A DNA stretch of 64,000 nucleotides from Actinoallomurus sp963799975. Lineage in GTDB: Bacteria > Actinomycetota > Actinomycetes > Streptosporangiales > Streptosporangiaceae. Shown here piece by piece: positions 8,489 through 15,683 of this stretch. The notes under the pieces are model-generated. The model saw only the letters and a program-made list of their open reading frames with translations. It was not told the origin of the DNA and searched no databases. The stretch covers positions 1,798,001-1,862,000 of the forward strand of contig CAWCZF010000006.1 in assembly GCA_963799975.1 (NCBI GenBank), in the 5' to 3' direction. Both the position numbers and the translations under genes were made by a program. Position 1 is the first letter of the stretch. Each line of letters opens with the position of its first letter.

Positions 8489-9640
8489 TCAGCAGATGCG
8501 GGGCAACGGGTCTCCTACCAGCAGGTCGACGATTCGGGTGCCGCCGAAGGCGGTCCGCAGCAGGACGAGCCCGGGCGGGTCGTCCTTGATCTGGCCGATG
8601 ACGGCCGCGCACTCGCCGAGCGGGTGGCCGCGCAGCGCCGCCAAAGCGGCGTCGGCGGTCTCCAGGGCGACGACGGCGACCATCCGGCCCTCGCACGCGA
8701 CGTACAGCGGGTCGATGCCGAGTAGTTCGCACGCGCCGCGTACGTCCGGGCGTACCGGGATCGTCTCCTCGTCCACGACGACGGCCACGCCCGCGTCGGC
8801 GGCGACCTCGTTCAGGATCGTCGCCACGCCGCCTCGGGTCGCGTCGCGCATCCGGCGCACGCCGGCGCCGCACGACTCCAGCAGTGCGGTGACCAGCCCG
8901 TTCAGCGGTGCGGTGTCCGAGGTCAGGTCCGACTCGATGTCCAGCTCGCCCCGCGCCAGCATGACCGTCACGCCGTGTTCGCCGATCGGGCCCGAGACCA
9001 GTACGACGTCGCCCGGGCGTACGTCGCCGCCGAGCGGCCGGCGCACCACCCCGACCCCGGCGGTGGTGACGTAACAGCCGTCGGCCTTGCCGCGCTCCAC
9101 CACCTTGGTGTCGCCGGTGACGATCGCCACGCCCGCGGTCTCGGCCGCGGCCCGCATCGAAGCGACGACGCGCCGCAGGTCCGCGACCGCGAACCCCTCC
9201 TCCAGGATGAAGCCCGCCGACAGGTACAGCGGCTCGGCCCCGGAGACGGCCAGGTCGTTGACGGTGCCGTTGACGGCCAGGTCGCCGATGTCGCCGCCGG
9301 GGAAGAACAGCGGCGACACGACGTAGGAGTCGGTCGTGAACACCAGCGACGCGCCGTCCACGCTCAACCGCGCGCCGTCGTCCAGGGGTTCGAGCAGCGG
9401 GTTGCGGAAGGCGTCGAGGAACACCGCCTCGATCAGCGTCTGCGTGGCCTTGCCGCCCGCGCCGTGGGCGAGCGTGATGTGCTCCTCGCGCAGCCGTGGC
9501 TTGCGGCGGCGGGCCCGCTCGATGCGTTCGAGCACCTGTTCCTCGCGCGAGAGGTCCTCGACGCGTGAGTGCTCGCGTACGGCGGCCTCGGCCCAGTCGG
9601 CGGAGACCGCGTCGCTCTCGACCACGGGAAGGTCAGCCAC
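8489..9640 (-). CDS. hypE: hydrogenase maturation protein HypE (carbamoyl dehydratase)
   Basis: 383 residues ending in PRIC, the conserved C-terminal cysteine that HypF carbamoylates and HypE dehydrates with ATP to a thiocyanate. The PurM-like fold is shown by ITLAHGAGGKATQTLI, the TDSYVVSPLFFPGGDIG block and RDATRGGVATILNE. HypE then delivers cyanide to HypCD. The GTG at 9640 is preceded by GGGAGGCG, and the first bases overlap the hypD stop (GTGGCTGA), which indicates translational coupling. A ~45-residue charged N-terminal extension (to about REEHITL) is longer than in E. coli HypE. Last gene of the operon. Confidence 0.96.
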   Translation of the reverse strand: MADLPVVESDAVSADWAEAAVREHSRVEDLSREEQVLERIERARRRKPRLREEHITLAHGAGGKATQTLIEAVFLDAFRNPLLEPLDDGARLSVDGASLVFTTDSYVVSPLFFPGGDIGDLAVNGTVNDLAVSGAEPLYLSAGFILEEGFAVADLRRVVASMRAAAETAGVAIVTGDTKVVERGKADGCYVTTAGVGVVRRPLGGDVRPGDVVLVSGPIGEHGVTVMLARGELDIESDLTSDTAPLNGLVTALLESCGAGVRRMRDATRGGVATILNEVAADAGVAVVVDEETIPVRPDVRGACELLGIDPLYVACEGRMVAVVALETADAALAALRGHPLGECAAVIGQIKDDPPGLVLLRTAFGGTRIVDLLVGDPLPRIC

Positions 9641-10760
9641 GGGTCGCCTCCCGCACCCGCGTACGGGTGAAGCGGCCGAAGTTGTAGTACGCGGCGCACG
9701 CGCCCTCGGAGGAGACCATGCAGGTGCCGATCGGCGTCTCCGGGGTGCACGCGGTGCCGAACACCTTGCACTCCCACGGTTTGAGCACGCCCTTGAGCAC
9801 CTCGCCGCACTGGCACGCCTTCGGGTCCGCCACCCGGCCGCCGGGGATCTGGAAGATCCGCTCGGCATCGAACTCGGCGTACGCGTCGCGTACGCGCAGC
9901 GCCGAGTGGGAGATGAAGCCCAGCCCGCGCCACTCGAAGTAGGGCCGCAACTCCATCGTCTCGTTGATCGCCTTGAGCGCCTTGGGGTTGCCGTCCCACG
10001 GCACGACGCGGCCGTACTGGTTCTCCACCTCCGCGCGGCCCTCGGCGAGCTGCCGGAGCAGCATGTGGATCGACTGAAGAATGTCCAGGGGCTCGAAACC
10101 GGCGACGACCAGCGGCCTGCCGTACTCACGCGCGATGAAGTCGTACGGCCGGCAGCCGATCACCGTCGAGACGTGGCCGGGCCCGATGAACCCGTCGAGT
10201 CGCAGGTCCGGCGAGTCCAGGATCGCCTTGACCGCCGGGATGATCGTCACGTGGTTGCAGAAGACCGAGAAGTTCGTGAGGCCCTCGGCTTTGGCCCGCA
10301 GCACGGTCATCGCGGTGGACGGCGCGGTCGTCTCGAAGCCGATCGCCATGAAGACGACCTTCTTGTCCGGGTTCTGCCGGGCGATCTTCAGCGCGTCGAG
10401 CGGGGAGTACACCATCCGGATGTCGGCGCCGGCCGCCTTGGAGTCGAGGAAGGAACCGCGCCCGCCCGGCACGCGCATCATGTCGCCGAAGGAGGTCATG
10501 ATCACGCCGGGCTGCTCGGCGATGTGGATCGTGTCGTCGACCCGGCCCATCGGGATCACGCAGACCGGGCAGCCGGGGCCGTGCACGAGCGTGACGTTCT
10601 CCGGGAGGTAGTCCTCCAGGCCGTGCTTGTAGATCGTGTGCGTGTGGCCGCCGCAGACCTCCATGAACTTGTAGTGCCGGCCCGGCTCGCACAGGCTCGC
10701 GATCGAGGCGGCCAGCGCGCGCGCCTTGTCCGCGTCGCGATATTCGTCGACGAAGCGCAT
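9633..10760 (-). CDS. hypD: hydrogenase formation protein HypD
   Basis: 375 residues. HypD with HypC is the scaffold on which Fe(CN)2CO is built. Visible signatures are CGGHTH near residue 40, the redox pair in GPGCPVCVIP near residue 68 and a C-terminal [4Fe-4S] cysteine set (CQCGEVLKG, ECKVFGTAC, GTCMVSSEGACAAYY). The ATG at 10760 overlaps the hypC stop as TGATG; a GTG one codon upstream (10763) is the alternative. Coupled to hypC upstream and hypE downstream. Confidence 0.97.
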   Translation of the reverse strand: MRFVDEYRDADKARALAASIASLCEPGRHYKFMEVCGGHTHTIYKHGLEDYLPENVTLVHGPGCPVCVIPMGRVDDTIHIAEQPGVIMTSFGDMMRVPGGRGSFLDSKAAGADIRMVYSPLDALKIARQNPDKKVVFMAIGFETTAPSTAMTVLRAKAEGLTNFSVFCNHVTIIPAVKAILDSPDLRLDGFIGPGHVSTVIGCRPYDFIAREYGRPLVVAGFEPLDILQSIHMLLRQLAEGRAEVENQYGRVVPWDGNPKALKAINETMELRPYFEWRGLGFISHSALRVRDAYAEFDAERIFQIPGGRVADPKACQCGEVLKGVLKPWECKVFGTACTPETPIGTCMVSSEGACAAYYNFGRFTRTRVREATRG

Positions 10761-11032
10761 CACTCGATCCTCGATTCCATGAGGGCCTCGATCTCGTCCT
10801 CGTACGCCTGGCCGATGCCTTCGAGGAAGTCCATCGCCGCCTTGGCCTCGGCTTCGTCGATCTTGGACAGCGCGAAGCCGACGTGGATGAGGATCCAGTC
10901 GCCGGGCCGCGGGTCCTCGTCGGTGATCAGCCCGATGTTGATGTTGCGACGTACGCCGCTGACGTCGACCTTGGCGAGGTCAGGTTGATCGGGGAGGATC
11001 TCCACGATCTCCCCCGGTATGCCCAGGCACAT
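10760..11032 (-). CDS. hypC: hydrogenase assembly chaperone HypC
   Basis: 90 residues beginning MCLGIPGEIVEIL, the canonical HypC N terminus whose Cys2 binds the iron unit and contacts the large-subunit precursor. The PGDWILIHVGFALSKID block is the conserved OB-fold end. It works with HypD and delivers the Fe(CN)2CO moiety. Its start lies inside hypA: the first 53 bases are read in two frames. A second, atypical HypC-like protein is encoded at 15480-15683 in the same operon. Confidence 0.96.
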   Translation of the reverse strand: MCLGIPGEIVEILPDQPDLAKVDVSGVRRNINIGLITDEDPRPGDWILIHVGFALSKIDEAEAKAAMDFLEGIGQAYEDEIEALMESRIE

Positions 11033-11372
11033 CCCGCGCCTCCACTGTCTCGATGGATTCCAGCACCAGTTCGTCGCCGCCGGTCACGTCCACGTCGCCC
11101 TTCCCGCAGGAGGGGCAGACGGCCAGCGGGTCGAGCGTGCTGCCGTGGTGGCCGCACGCCCGGCAGCTCAGCCGCGCCGGCGTGACGACCACGTCGATGG
11201 CCGCGCCTTCCGCGACGGTGCCCTCGGTGACCAGCTGGAACGCCATGTCCATGGAGGGCTCGACCACGCGCAGGAGCGCGCCGGCGCGGACCTTCGCCCG
11301 CGTCACCGGGCGGCCGTCGGCGCGTTTCTCCACGGCCTCCAGGATCGCCTCGGCGAGTCCGATCTCGTGCAT
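10980..11372 (-). CDS. hypA: hydrogenase nickel-insertion protein HypA
   Basis: 130 residues starting MHEIGLAEAIL, with the nickel-binding MHE N terminus. The zinc site comprises two Cys pairs, CRAC and CPSC, about residues 70-95. HypA delivers nickel to the large subunit, usually with the GTPase HypB, which is not found in this window. The C-terminal ~18 residues overlap hypC by 53 bases, so the tail after LVLESIE is probably not conserved. The ATG follows the protease stop after two bases. Confidence 0.95.
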   Translation of the reverse strand: MHEIGLAEAILEAVEKRADGRPVTRAKVRAGALLRVVEPSMDMAFQLVTEGTVAEGAAIDVVVTPARLSCRACGHHGSTLDPLAVCPSCGKGDVDVTGGDELVLESIETVEARDVPGHTGGDRGDPPRST

Positions 11373-11374
11373 CG

Positions 11375-11872
11375 TCAGTTCACCGCCTGCTCGTCCGGCC
11401 GGGTCGCCTGGCCTGTCTGCCCACGGAGTTCCTCCTCGATGAGTTCGCGAACCAGCCGGATGGCGGGTTCGACGGCCGCCGCGACGGGCGGGCTGAGTTC
11501 CATTCCCGGCGAGACGTCCTCGGGCTCGCAGCCGACGAGCAGCACCCGCCGCATCTCGCCGCCGACCACCCCGACCAGGTCGAGTACGACGTCGGGCGTC
11601 ATCCCGTGCGCGTCGATGACCGTCTGGGGCTCGCCCGCCCCGAGTTCGAGGGCGCAGAGGGCGCCGGGCGGTTTCCCGCGCGGCGTCGCGTCCACCAGGA
11701 TCGTGGTGTCGTAGGAGGACAGCTCGTACGCGAGGTGGATGCCGCGGATGCCGAAGTCGCCGACGTCGACGCCCTCGGGCAGCTCCGTGCCGGTCATCCG
11801 CCGGGCGACCTCGACGCCGAACCCGTCGTCGCCCAGGAAGATGTTGCCGACACCCGCGACCAGGATCTTCAC
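11375..11872 (-). CDS. [NiFe]-hydrogenase maturation protease (HycI/HybD/HupD family)
   Basis: 165 residues. The N terminus VKILVAGVGNIFLGDDGFGVEVAR is the family hallmark; the acidic residue in GDDGFG is a nickel ligand in related proteases. The enzyme removes the C-terminal extension of the hydrogenase large subunit once nickel is in place. GTG 11872 overlaps the upstream gene as GTGA. The last ~20 residues are charged and variable. Such proteases are specific for one large subunit, so a cognate catalytic subunit should exist elsewhere in the genome. Confidence 0.93.
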   Translation of the reverse strand: MKILVAGVGNIFLGDDGFGVEVARRMTGTELPEGVDVGDFGIRGIHLAYELSSYDTTILVDATPRGKPPGALCALELGAGEPQTVIDAHGMTPDVVLDLVGVVGGEMRRVLLVGCEPEDVSPGMELSPPVAAAVEPAIRLVRELIEEELRGQTGQATRPDEQAVN

Positions 11873-13113
11873 AGCGGCTCCACGTCGTCGGGGGCGAAGT
11901 ACCAGAACCGGCCCTGCGCTCGGCGCATGTCGGTGCCGGGGTCGTCGTCGACGGTGACGGCCAGGTGCTGCGAGCCGTCGACGTCGAACAGGACGGCCTC
12001 GACGGTGGCGATCCGCCCGTCCATGAACATGTCCTGCGCGTCGGCGCGGCCGACCGGCCGCAGGAGCACCTTGCTGCCCCGGCCGACCTCGCGCCCGGCG
12101 ACGGTGATCCGGTCGGTCTCCGGCGACACCGACGCGTCGGCGCCCGGGTCCCACCAGGGCGCTTCGGTGGTGAAGACCGGCACGTCGCCTGCCGGGGTGC
12201 CCCAGCCGCGGCGCGGGCCGGGCGAGCGGATCGCGCCGTGGAGGCGTTCGAGCAGCTCGGGCGGCATCGCGTCGATCCGGTCGATGATCTCGGCGGCCCG
12301 CGGGTCGGTCGCGCGCGCCTCGCGCTTCTCCTCCTCGGTCAGCGTCAGGGTGCGCAGGCTGAGGATCTCGTCGATCTCGGTCGCGTCGAACAGGTCGCCG
12401 CCGCTCTCCGGCGCGATCCGCGGCCGGTCCTCCAGGATGATCGGCGAGGACAGTACGAGGTCGTCCTCGATCAGCACCGGCCAGGTGCGGAGGTTCTCGC
12501 ACGCCTCCGCGGCGGGCCTGGCCCACTCCGGCGGGTCGGCCAGCGACAGGAAACGGCCGCCGGTGACCGCGACGAGCGTGTGCGCGGCGATCAGGGAGTG
12601 CCGCAGCGCCTCGCGCCGCTCCTCGCCGGTCCACGCGCCGGTGTTCTCCAGCCGCAGCCGCAGCCGGACCGCCCCGTACGGCCCGGGCAGCCGTACGGCG
12701 GCGGCGCGGAGCCGTACGTCGAGCGGCTCCCAGGTGCGGGTGACGCCGTCGACGGTCGCGCGGCCGCCCGGGATACGGGTGTCGTGTACCCGCTCGCCGT
12801 CGAGCAGGTCGCCGAGCCGCCAGTCCGCGTCGATCTCGCGTTCGGCCGCCTCGTCGTACCGCTCGGCGCCGTCGGACGTACGTGCCTGGACGTGCAGGAA
12901 CCGCGAGCGCACGCGCACGGTCTCGCCGCCGTCGAGCAGGCACTCGGTCTGGGCGGCGGACGGCTCCTCGGTCGCGGTGAAGCCGGGCGGTACGTAGACC
13001 CCGAACTGCCAGCGCACCTGGTTCTTCACCGCGCTGGCGCGGTAGGGGTAGAGCAGGTAGCCCTCGTACAGGACGGCGTCGGCGATCCGGCGGGCGGCCT
13101 CGAACTCGGTCAC
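11869..13113 (-). CDS. protein of unknown function in hydrogenase maturation operon
   Basis: 414 residues, family not recognised by me. It starts VTEFEAARRIADAVLYEGY, then YPYRASAVKNQVRW; no signal peptide, no membrane segment and no CxxC pairs. The C-terminal ~70 residues (VLLRPVGRADAQDMFMDGR, then VDDDPGTDMRRAQGRFWYF) look like a small beta domain. GTG 13113 is chosen because it overlaps the upstream stop as GTGA, and the protein ends in a GTGA overlap with the protease. Tight coupling on both sides argues for a role in making or regulating the hydrogenase. It is not a disguised large subunit because it lacks the four nickel cysteines. Confidence 0.75.
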   Translation of the reverse strand: MTEFEAARRIADAVLYEGYLLYPYRASAVKNQVRWQFGVYVPPGFTATEEPSAAQTECLLDGGETVRVRSRFLHVQARTSDGAERYDEAAEREIDADWRLGDLLDGERVHDTRIPGGRATVDGVTRTWEPLDVRLRAAAVRLPGPYGAVRLRLRLENTGAWTGEERREALRHSLIAAHTLVAVTGGRFLSLADPPEWARPAAEACENLRTWPVLIEDDLVLSSPIILEDRPRIAPESGGDLFDATEIDEILSLRTLTLTEEEKREARATDPRAAEIIDRIDAMPPELLERLHGAIRSPGPRRGWGTPAGDVPVFTTEAPWWDPGADASVSPETDRITVAGREVGRGSKVLLRPVGRADAQDMFMDGRIATVEAVLFDVDGSQHLAVTVDDDPGTDMRRAQGRFWYFAPDDVEPL

Positions 13114-13751
13114 GGCCGCACCTCGCGGGTGCGCGAGAGCAGGTCCGCGACGACGTCGTCCCAGCCGGGCAGGGCCTTGGCCGCCTTGTAGCGCTGGAGT
13201 TCGGCGATGGTCTCGCGCCGCAGCCGCAGCCAGCCCGCGCCGGGGAAGAAGCGGTCCATCATCTCCCGCCACACGACGACCGGCACGCGCTGCGGCGTCT
13301 CACTGGTCCACGGCACCTGGGCGACGGTGAAGCCGGTCGGGGTACGGACGAAGACGGTGCCGCTGAACAGCAGCAACAGCGGAATCTCGCCCTCCTCCAG
13401 CGAGGCGAAGTAGGTGTTCGCCGCGACCTCCAGGTCATAGGAGCACGGCACCGGCAGGTCGAACTCGACCGTGCCGGCGAACCCGGGCACCATCGCCGTG
13501 ACGGCGGCGAACTGCAACGGCTTGAGCGTGTCGCCCCAGCGGTCGGGGGTGCCGAACAGGTCGGCGAGCAGCGGCGTCTCGGTCTCGGAGTAGGTGCGGC
13601 GGTGCGGCTCGATGCGGAGCTGGCAGCGCAGCGCGATGGAGTTCACCGTGGCCCCGCCGGTCTCGGCGACGCGCAGCCGGAACACGAGCGTGGGCGAGGC
13701 GGCGTACGGGTCGTAGCGTACGCCGAGGCAGTCGAAGACGAGGTCAGCCAC
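13110..13751 (-). CDS. unknown protein, DUF6084-like, hydrogenase-associated
   Basis: 213 residues starting VADLVFDCLGVRYDPYAASP. I associate this start with a family labelled DUF6084 that accompanies actinobacterial group 1h/5 [NiFe] hydrogenases; that label is from memory. The predicted content is mostly beta strand (for example TLVFRLRVAETGG, LLLLFSGTVFV) with a helical C terminus rich in Arg and Lys. GTG 13751 has GGGAGGAC upstream and overlaps the previous stop as GTGGCTGA. No catalytic motif is seen. Coupling suggests it is made in fixed proportion to its neighbours. Confidence 0.75.
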   Translation of the reverse strand: MADLVFDCLGVRYDPYAASPTLVFRLRVAETGGATVNSIALRCQLRIEPHRRTYSETETPLLADLFGTPDRWGDTLKPLQFAAVTAMVPGFAGTVEFDLPVPCSYDLEVAANTYFASLEEGEIPLLLLFSGTVFVRTPTGFTVAQVPWTSETPQRVPVVVWREMMDRFFPGAGWLRLRRETIAELQRYKAAKALPGWDDVVADLLSRTREVRP

Positions 13752-14424
13752 GCGCGTCCTCCCGTACGACCCGCTCGCCGCGCTCGCGCAGGGCGGCGAA
13801 GAACGCGCCGATCCGCTCCCACGCCTCCGTGCCGCCGTCAAAGCCCTTCCAGTGCAGCCGGACCAGGCCGACCAGCTCGTAGCAGACGTCGATCGGCACG
13901 AGGTAGGCGCCGGAGTCGCGGTCGACGAGCAGCGCCTCGACGTCCGGCGCGACGTCGGCGACCGCGGGGTTGGCGGCGAGCACCCGCACCCAGGCGTCCA
14001 GCGGTAGTTCCGACTCGGTCGCGCCGCCCGGGCTGGGGTAGAACGCGACGGTACGGCCCATGCCGGAGTTGCGGAAGAAGAACGCCATTCGCACCGGGAT
14101 GGCGAGTTCGTCCCAGTCGCCCTCCGACATCGCGAAGTCCGGGTTGTAGCGGTAGCGCTCGGGCACCGCGCGGAACCGCCGGATCGGGCTCTCCCCGTCG
14201 TCGCGGCGTTCGGAGCCCGCGCCCTCGTGGGTGAACAGCAGCGTGCACGGCCGGCAGGTGCACAGGATGCGCCGGTCCTCCAGGTTCACGACGTGGCCGT
14301 GCTCCTCGGCGATCGGCTCGGCGCACATCTCGCAGCGTTCGCCCTGGGCCGGGGCGGGGCCCCGCTCGGCGACGCGCTCGTGCTCGTACCGCTCTCGACC
14401 CGCGGCGAACCGGCGCAGGCTCAC
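13744..14424 (-). CDS. unknown protein, DUF5947-like, with Cys-rich metal site
   Basis: 226 residues from GTG 14424, which has an AAGGAG ribosome site. The N-terminal third has a likely zinc or Fe-S site: CEMC near residue 32 and CTCRPC about 25 residues later. It is followed by a beta-rich body including ELAIPVRMAFFF and FYPSPGGATES. I recall this combination as DUF5947, found beside high-affinity actinobacterial hydrogenases; unchecked. The CxxC pairs resemble rubredoxin-type proteins that assist hydrogenase assembly in other bacteria, but that is analogy only. It is coupled to the DUF6084-like gene. Confidence 0.75.
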   Translation of the reverse strand: MSLRRFAAGRERYEHERVAERGPAPAQGERCEMCAEPIAEEHGHVVNLEDRRILCTCRPCTLLFTHEGAGSERRDDGESPIRRFRAVPERYRYNPDFAMSEGDWDELAIPVRMAFFFRNSGMGRTVAFYPSPGGATESELPLDAWVRVLAANPAVADVAPDVEALLVDRDSGAYLVPIDVCYELVGLVRLHWKGFDGGTEAWERIGAFFAALRERGERVVREDARG

Positions 14425-14443
14425 GTCCGCTCCTTCCTGCCGG

Positions 14444-14758
14444 TCACGAGGTGACCTCTTCGGGTACCGCGCACACCTTGCCCCGGTACGGGTGGATCTG
14501 TAGCAGCGCAGGTTCGGCGGCGACGTCCTCGACGGCGACTTCGGTGATCTCCGGAGCGTCTTCCAGGATCGCTCGCTCGATCGGCATCGTGGCTGTGACC
14601 TGCGATGACGGGCACCCTTGACAGTTACCCTCCAAGCGCAGACGTACAACCCTCGACGGGTCGATGCCGAGCAGTTCGACGCCGCCGGCGTGCGATCCGA
14701 GGTAGGACCGGACGCGTTGGAGCGCGCCGCGGACCCGCTCGGCGGTGTTCAGCGCCAG
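14444..14758 (-). CDS. NifU C-terminal-domain protein (Fe-S scaffold), start uncertain
   Basis: About 104 residues. The NifU C-terminal fold is clear: LGSHAGGVELLGID, the Fe-S ligand motif EGNCQGCPSS with its CxxC, and ITEVAVED. NifU-type scaffolds assemble and transfer Fe-S clusters, useful for the hydrogenase small subunit or HypD. The oddity is the start: no ATG or GTG exists in frame between the conserved domain and the stop of the upstream SIS gene (14780-14782), which is in the same frame. Candidates are CTG codons at 14758 and 14752 or a TTG at 14635 that would cut the domain. Related proteins have an extra N-terminal region absent here. Confidence 0.6.
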   Translation of the reverse strand: MALNTAERVRGALQRVRSYLGSHAGGVELLGIDPSRVVRLRLEGNCQGCPSSQVTATMPIERAILEDAPEITEVAVEDVAAEPALLQIHPYRGKVCAVPEEVTS

Positions 14759-14779
14759 GATGTCCGGCCACGGTACGCG

Positions 14780-15433
14780 TCAGAGCGCGTGGTGCGTGAG
14801 CTCCCACAGGGCGTGGTAGACCGTGGTCTGGGCCTCCTGGACGCGGTGCACCGATGACGAGGGCACCGTGAAGAGATGGTCCAGGCCGTCGAGCTCGGCC
14901 AGTCGCCCGCCCGTGTGTCCGGCAAGTCCGATCGTCAGCATTCCCCGGCGCATCGCCTCCTCGAAGCCGCGGATCAGGTTGGCCGAGTCGCCACTCGTCG
15001 AGAGGCCGAGCGCGACGTCGCCCGCGCGGCCGAAGGCCCCGAGCTGACGGGCGAACACGACCTCGAAGCCGACGTCGTTGGACAGCGCCGTCAGCACGGC
15101 GACGTCGGTGGTCAGCGCGAGCGCCGGCAGCGGGCGCGCCCCGACGCCCGGGTTGAGGAACCCCGGGTTGAGGAACAGGGCGGCGACGTCCTGGGCGTCC
15201 GTCGAGCTGCCGCCGTTGCCGAAGGCGAACAGGCGGCCGCCGGCGCGGAACGCCCCGGCCATCCGGTCGGCGCAGGCCGCGAGCCGCAGCCCGTCCTCGG
15301 CGAGCACCCTGCGGCGGAGCGCCACGATCTCCTCGGCCTTCTCGGCGGTGGAGCGGCGCACCTCCTCCATGACGGCCGCCAGGTCGGCGGGGCCCGCGTA
15401 GAGGAAGGGGTACAGCTCGCGCATCTCGCTCAT
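14780..15433 (-). CDS. SIS-domain (phosphosugar isomerase-like) protein, copy 2
   Basis: 217 residues. GmhA/DiaA-type SIS fold: FGNGGSSTDAQD near residue 72 is the phosphosugar-binding loop, LGLSTSGDSANLIRG the second, and VYHALWELTHHAL the C-terminal helix with the catalytic-type His. The Glu used by GmhA after the first loop (seen as VEF in the sister protein) is replaced here (AALF), so isomerase activity is doubtful. A 15-bp tandem duplication gives the repeated FLNPG at this point. ATG 15433 has GGAGG upstream. The second SIS gene of the operon; its hydrogenase-related role is unknown. Confidence 0.85.
   Translation of the reverse strand: MSEMRELYPFLYAGPADLAAVMEEVRRSTAEKAEEIVALRRRVLAEDGLRLAACADRMAGAFRAGGRLFAFGNGGSSTDAQDVAALFLNPGFLNPGVGARPLPALALTTDVAVLTALSNDVGFEVVFARQLGAFGRAGDVALGLSTSGDSANLIRGFEEAMRRGMLTIGLAGHTGGRLAELDGLDHLFTVPSSSVHRVQEAQTTVYHALWELTHHAL
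15147..15176. repeat. perfect 15-bp tandem duplication inside SIS gene
   Basis: CCCGGGTTGAGGAAC occurs twice in a row (15147-15161, 15162-15176). It adds five residues (FLNPG) in frame to the loop after the phosphosugar site of the SIS protein. Confidence 0.85.
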
Positions 15434-15479
15434 GAGCACGCCTCCGGCGGCGGCGGCGTGCGGCGGTGCCTCGCGCCGC

Positions 15480-15683
15480 TCATGGCACCAGGCCGATCGC
15501 CTCTTTGGCGTGCACCAGCACGGTGTCGCCGACCTCGGCGTCCACCAGCGCGACACTGACCTCCTCGGTACGCCCGCCACCGACGTCGACGTCCGCGAGA
15601 TCGTCCTCGCGCAGCCGTACGACGCGGGCCGCGACGGCCTCGTCGGAGCAGGTGACGCAGTGATCGCCCGTACAGTGGCTCAT
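15480..15683 (-). CDS. Cys-rich HypC/HupF-like mini-protein
   Basis: 67 residues starting MSHCTGDHCVTCSDEA. From residue ~18 the sequence (ARVVRLREDDLADVDV then VSVALVDAEVGDTVLVHAKEAIG) is the small OB-fold of HypC/HupF chaperones. Canonical HypC begins MC followed by GIPG; here Cys occurs at positions 4, 9 and 12 with His residues between, so the metal-ligand geometry must differ. ATG 15683 overlaps the upstream SIS stop as ATGA, and 46 bases separate it from the next SIS gene. A second HypC-like chaperone or metal-sensing partner is the likely role. I recall similar proteins in other actinobacterial hydrogenase clusters. Confidence 0.8.
   Translation of the reverse strand: MSHCTGDHCVTCSDEAVAARVVRLREDDLADVDVGGGRTEEVSVALVDAEVGDTVLVHAKEAIGLVP

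Noticed and set aside
11869..13113. The 414-residue protein as a diverged hydrogenase large subunit
   Set aside because: It has no N- or C-terminal CxxC pairs for nickel and no similarity to L1/L2 signatures.
14780..14782. TGA between SIS and NifU frames as selenocysteine
   Set aside because: No Sec insertion element is apparent, the SIS protein ends at its normal length, and TGA is the usual stop here.
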